A stretch of DNA of 64,000 bases from Arabidopsis thaliana (lineage: Eukaryota > Streptophyta > Magnoliopsida > Brassicales > Brassicaceae): assembly GCF_000001735.4 (NCBI RefSeq), contig NC_003070.9, positions 3,348,001 through 3,412,000 on the forward strand. Direction: 5' to 3'. A model generated the notes under the pieces. That model was not told the origin of the DNA, made no database searches, and saw only the letters and a list, made by a program, of their open reading frames with translations. This document shows, piece by piece, positions 59,265 to 64,000 of the stretch (position 1 is its first letter; every line of letters begins with the position of its first letter). Made by a program: the position numbers and the translations under genes.

Positions 59265-62200
59265 CTAAACTCCATCTTCTTCATCTTCGTCGCCCAGCTT
59301 ATACGAACTAAAATGCTCGACCCGAAACTTCCATTCGCCTTTCACTGGATCAAATGACACAAACTCAGCTCCTTGTGCCTCAGCTTTCTTCTTAAGCATC
59401 ATCTTATACTTCTCCACTCTCTCTCCTTCAGTAAACTGTTTCCCTGTCTTCTTGTCAATACATTTTATGTTCAGCAACGTTACTTCCGCCGGTTTATTCA
59501 AACCTTGCCCAACAGCCGGTTTCTTGCTCTCGTCCATGTATACAATCACTTCCCGTGTATTGAACTGAACCAGTGATTCCAAGTCTAGCCTACGCACATC
59601 TGTCTCTCCCATGAACTTTATGCTACCATAACCGTGTCGTCCCACTACAAAGTCTCTTACCCGCCTGCAGTAACCCGGATCCGCTCTTTCCTTAGCTGCT
59701 AGTTCTTGGATACGTGGCTCTGTGAAATAATCAGATTGTCGTAGCTTCGGCATAAGAGCCTCGATATCTGCACCGTGCTCATAAACAATTGCGGCTTCTC
59801 CTGCTCTGTGTCCACTTAGAGTTTTGTAGGGACGCTCTTTCTCGCTAGCCTGATCTGAGCGTGTTGTGCCATTCGGTTTCTGATTTGCATTGACTGATGT
59901 ATGAATTCTTTCCCCAGTAGCACCAAGTTCTCCGTTACCATTTCCTGTGAATATTGTCTCTCAAGTCAGTCCGAGAATTTCCACACATAGAAAAACGTAA
60001 CCAAACTTTTCTAATATTTTATTTACTCACTGTCATGGTTTGCTGCATCAGTGGCCATGTCGGGACTCTTCCCTGAAATTTTACGATTAATATTGTCAAA
60101 AAGAGACAGGAATGGTTTACCCAAGTACCTAGCACCTCATTAGCGTAATCATTTCGCATAGTCCTTCTCACACGCAGAGTAATCAAGTTTCAAAATAAAA
60201 ACCACGCATGAACAAGAAAAGGTGCTCTGATGAGAGTAAAAAAGGGTAGGTATTGAAAATTCCAACTTAAAAGTGCTAGTCTAAGATTTGAATGCTGCCA
60301 TCTCTATGGAAATAAATTGTAGGAGAGAGACTCAAAAAGCTTTATCTATATTGAAAACTTAAAGAACCACTGCAAGCCATGCAATAAGCAAAGAATAGAA
60401 AAAAGGAAGCTTACCATTGTCATGTAATGGAGCAGTCGGGCGTTGTTCCTTTGGAAGTATTGATTTATCCCTTGAAGACCACTGTTGAACTGGGCGTATA
60501 ACTAGAGCTCTAGGGTTCTCCCTTGGAATGAAAAGAGCATCCGCCTTTGGTGTACTTGAGCTCTCTTCGTCATCAGTGAAAAATGGAACCTACAAAGAAC
60601 ATTTTAAGATTTAAACATATAGAACGAACCTCAGCACCAAGAGTTTAGATTGAGTAAAATAAATGTGATTATATATTCACAAGAACGAAGCATTGCCTTT
60701 GGACCATTCTCGCCAGGACGGTACTTTCTTGCCGGCAGCCTGACCCGCCTGTGTAATAGGTGTCGAGAAGTCAGGAGAGATGATATTCTAACAGGAGCAG
60801 GTTTGTCAACAACCTGACAGGAAAAAGAAAATGATTTAGAACCAATTAATAATCAAGTAATCAACTACTTCTATTTATTATGAATAGTAACAAGCTTCAA
60901 GATGCATGTGGGAGAACTGAATGTCTAACATAGGGTATTATTAGAGGGAACAGCTATACGGAGACTATATCTAAATCTGGATAAAAAGAACAATGCACCG
61001 TATGGGAGTTGCAGAAGGAAGAGCAGGCTTACAGGCATGCTGGAGATTCCATATTGAATGGAAGGTGAATTTCCACCTTGATTTATTGAAATCTGAGGCA
61101 TAGCAGGAAGTGTTCCAAATGGGTTTGTCACAGCAACTGGTTGCAAAACAACAGAGTTCAGCGGAGCAGGCCTGTCAAAAAAATAAAACGATGAAGCTAA
61201 AATAACACAACTTCCATAAAATGAAACCCATAAAATAAACTATCAAAAAAGAGCGGAAATAAAAGTCTTGGAAGCAGAAACGCCATACGATTGCCCGAAG
61301 TTGCCTTGACCAAAAATCCCCAGTCCACCAGCATTTCCAGTAGTATTAGCTTTAGACCATGAATATAGAAGAGTTAGCATCTAGAAATAAGATGATAATG
61401 TCAGTGACTTGGTCGAGCGACGTACCTGCTTGATTTTGACCGAAGTTGTTGAAACCAAAACCATTTGATGCTTGACCTGGCTGAGCTGATTGAAAGGGTG
61501 TCACACCAGCAGGCTACAGAAATAATGCGAGATTTGAAGGCCAAAATTAGAAAAGAAGGAAACTAGGTGCCGGTGTCATTTAAGAGATGCAAAAGAACTG
61601 CAAACTATGAAGAGAACAGGCATCACCAAAAGAAATGAAAAAAAAAAAAAAAACGAAGTGCTTAGGCTTAATAGCGAATGTGAAAATCACCATTGTTTGT
61701 CCAAAGGGAGAGCTGCTAGACGTGGTTAATGTTGAAGAACTGGAAAACATGTTTCCAAATCCAGTGGAAGGTTTATTAAAAATGCTATTTTGGCCAAATG
61801 CAGGAGCACTACTCTGTCCGAACTGTCCAAAAGCAGAACCAGTCTGTCCAAACGCAGAACCAGTCTGCCCGGTCGAAGGGGTTGAATTGAACAGAGTAGA
61901 TGGCTGACTGTTGCCAAATGCTGGAGTTGCCCCCTGACCAGGAGCTGAACCAAAGATTGATGAAGAAGAGCCAAATCCAGGAGTGCTTGATGAACCAAAT
62001 AACGGTGATGGTGTCGTTGTTCCAAAAGCGGAGGATGATCCAAAAACGGATGTGGTAGTTGATGAACCTGAACCAAAAAGATTGGAAGAAGATGTTACAC
62101 CAAAGGGCGAGGAACCAAAATTTGAGGTAGCCGTTCCAAAACTCGAACTAGCAATTGTTGGGGTTTGAGGGGCAAAAGGGTTGGTAGATGTTGAGCTCGA

Positions 62201-63889
62201 AAAAGGGTTTGTTGGATTTGCTGATGTCTGACCAAACGCCGGTGATGGAGAAAATGGATTTGGTTGAGAAGGTGATATACCAAATCCGGCATTGCCAGGA
62301 GACTGGCCAGCAGGAAGTGGTCCACCTGAGAATTGAAGAGTACGAGAATCAAGATTTAGTTAAATAAGGCACAGGAATGTAGCCTTAAGCAGATGTAGTA
62401 CAAGATTTGTTTGATCAGGTGTACCTTTATCTCCTCGCTGGTAATCTTCCCACCTCAGCTCCTCATAGTTTTTCTCTTTGTATGCTGGCATGGCAGAAAT
62501 AGATTCCAACTTTCCAGCAGGCTGAGTGCCGGTCCCTGTGTCTGCCTCAACAGTTGGTGCATAAGGCACAGCTCGACTGCCCCCTTGTTGACCACCGAAA
62601 GTTGATTGACCAAAACCAGAACCCCCAAATGTAGGGGTTGAAGCCTGCGCACCTGCAAAACAAATCATGCAAACATATTTCGTCACCCCTTTATTCAAAT
62701 GAGCAACACACCAATTAGCAGTTATAATATTGTACAGAATGGGAAATGCTAAAGGAAGAACCTTGACCTCCAAAGGGAGATGGTGTAGAGCCAAAGGCGC
62801 TGCTACCAAAGGCTGATGTAGACTGGCCAAAAGCTGGAGACGAGCCAAAACTAAAGGATGAGGTATTTGACGCACCAAAAGAAGGAGTACTAGATCCCCC
62901 AAAGGCAGGAGTACTGGATGCCCCAAAGGCAGGAGTACTGGATGCCCCAAAGGCAGGAGTACTTGATGCACCGAAGGCAGGAGTGCCTGATGCACCAAAA
63001 GCCGGAGTGCCTGATGCACCAAAAGCAGGGGTGTTTGAAGCTCCAAAAGCACCTCCAGAACCAAAGCCAGTGTTACCAAACGTGGTGCCAGTGCTACCAA
63101 AAGCTGGAGTCGGTGACGCGCCAAATGCAGGTGTGTTTGTGGCGCCAAAGGAGGGAGAGTTTGAGGCACCGAAGGCAGGCGTGTTTGTGGCACCAAAGGC
63201 AGGCGTGCTTGATGCACCAAACGAGGGTGTGCTTGTGGCGCCAAAAGAAGGCGTGCTTGGAGCGCCAAAGGCAGGCGTGTTAGTGGCACCAAAAGGTGTA
63301 GACGAACCAAAAGAGGTGTTTCCAAATGCAGGTTGGGATTGCTGCGTGGAGTTTCCAAAAGGATTTGACTGAGGCGTTGAAAATCCCAAAGGTTTCTGCC
63401 CAAAACCAGAAGATCCTAAAAAGGAAACAAATAAAATTAGCTTAATCACCAAATGCAAATGTAAAACTGTTAAACAGGGCTTATTCTTAAACCCTTGTCC
63501 TACCAAAGACATAAAATATATTCATACCCAGGAGAAGCAATAAATCAATGAGGCAACTAACAAACCATGCAATGAAATCCATAAAAGGTACTTACCACCA
63601 AAAGGTGAAGATGCTGGAGATGCTCCAAAGGCCGGAGTAGAATTCCCAAATGCTGGTGATGAAGAAGCTCCAAAAGTTGGGGTGGAGGCAAAGGGAGAGG
63701 ATGTTTGAGGTGCACCAAAAACACCGGTTGAAGTGCTTCCGAATATTGAACTTCCCGACTGTGCAGCAAAAGGAGCAGACGTGCCAAACGGTGTAGCTGG
63801 AGCAAAGGGATTATTACTACTTGTATTGCTGGTCTGACCAAACAAAGATTGAGACCCAAATGGGCTGGTACCAGATGACTGTCCAAAAG
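59265..63889 (-). CDS. NUP98A: Nucleoporin NUP98A (DRA2), FG repeats and C-terminal autopeptidase; first codons outside window
   Basis: Nuclear-pore FG nucleoporin acting in transport and in light and flowering control. Minus-strand exons in the window: 63889-63596, 63415-62762, 62652-62425, 62325-61691, 61513-61426, 61349-61289, 61171-61033, 60813-60697, 60589-60415, 60072-60031 and 59944-59265, about 1037 codons. The first visible exon starts in mid-codon before [14 protein letters not shown], so only about four codons plus the ATG lie beyond 64000. The N-terminal half is FG repeats, including a dense [14 protein letters not shown] array at 62870-63310 and a GLEBS-like region ([20 protein letters not shown]). 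The C-terminal domain starts [20 protein letters not shown] and ends [18 protein letters not shown]: the HF|S autocleavage site is present with only a 14-residue tail. There is no fused NUP96. At1g10390. Confidence 0.95.
62870..63310 (-). repeat. Minisatellite encoding TPAFGA-type FG repeats
   Basis: Imperfect units of about 27-30 bases (core GCCCCAAAGGCAGGAGT on the plus strand) encode [16 protein letters not shown] and similar, roughly fifteen copies. Adjacent units near 62890-62990 are nearly identical, pointing to recent expansion. The repeat opens long false frames on the other strand and frames. Confidence 0.8.
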
Positions 63890-64000
63890 CTATAAGAACA
63901 ATGTTTCAGAAGGTCAATTTTCTTTAGAAGTATATACAAAAGAAATAAATAGCATAAAACTATAAAACAATAACGAAATATTTGGCTTCGGAAACCAACA

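Noticed and set aside
62360-63512. Long overlapping open frames on both strands in the NUP98A repeat region, such as the Leu-rich minus-strand frame and plus-strand frames near 62918-63372
   Set aside because: They are produced by the repeat units in the wrong frame. Only the FG-repeat frame has splice sites, family similarity and continuity with the rest of NUP98A.

Overview
The window is plant nuclear DNA and matches Arabidopsis thaliana chromosome 1 near At1g10210-At1g10390 as I remember it. The signs are AT-rich spacers, short GT-AG introns, and a gene order I recognise: MPK1, a ZCF37-like gene, ASK18, FRS11, GRP23, a Core-2/I-branching enzyme, DRP2A, NOG1-2, pterin aldehyde reductase, a U2AF35-related factor, a PPR gene, an ankyrin/PGG gene, a DnaJ gene, GSTU18, GSTU17, a WAK-like galacturonan-binding gene, EXO84A and NUP98A. 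Splice models were built by hand from GT/AG sites and reading phase. Several give exactly the protein lengths I remember, such as DRP2A 914 aa in 22 exons, EXO84A 754 aa, FRS11 680 aa, and GSTU17 and GSTU18 227 aa each.

Layout. 1-8.2 kb: MPK1 (+), a ZCF37-like protein (+), a small unrecognised membrane protein (+) and ASK18 (+), with decayed copies of the ASK18 promoter on both sides. 8.8-11.3 kb: FRS11 (-), a FAR1-type gene derived from a MULE transposase. 11.3-15.5 kb is the accessory island. It holds a two-exon relic of a SIN3-like gene, a Ty1/copia fossil fragment, a Harbinger/Tourist-like MITE with a TTA target duplication, unassigned coding-like debris, and a chimeric duplicate of two separate FRS11 pieces that now forms the region upstream of GRP23. 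15.5-32.2 kb: GRP23 (+), the Core-2/I-branching gene (-), DRP2A (+) and NOG1-2 (+), the last carrying an in-frame TGA in mid-gene. 33.7-40.4 kb: pterin aldehyde reductase (-) and the U2AF35-related gene (-). 40.7-46.9 kb: PPR (+), ankyrin/PGG (-) with a relic of a second ankyrin-gene 3' end, and DnaJ (-). 47.7-50.3 kb: tandem tau-class GSTs (-). 52.7-64 kb: the WAK-like gene (+), EXO84A (+), a B3-like remnant (-) and almost all of NUP98A (-).

The genes are independent housekeeping, signalling and stress loci, not an operon or pathway cluster. I found no clear new system. The most notable observations are the in-frame stop in NOG1-2, the FRS11-derived chimeric upstream region of GRP23, the SIN3-like relic, the decayed ASK and ankyrin duplications, and an apparent GC-AG intron in NUP98A. 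I saw no rRNA, tRNA or CRISPR array.
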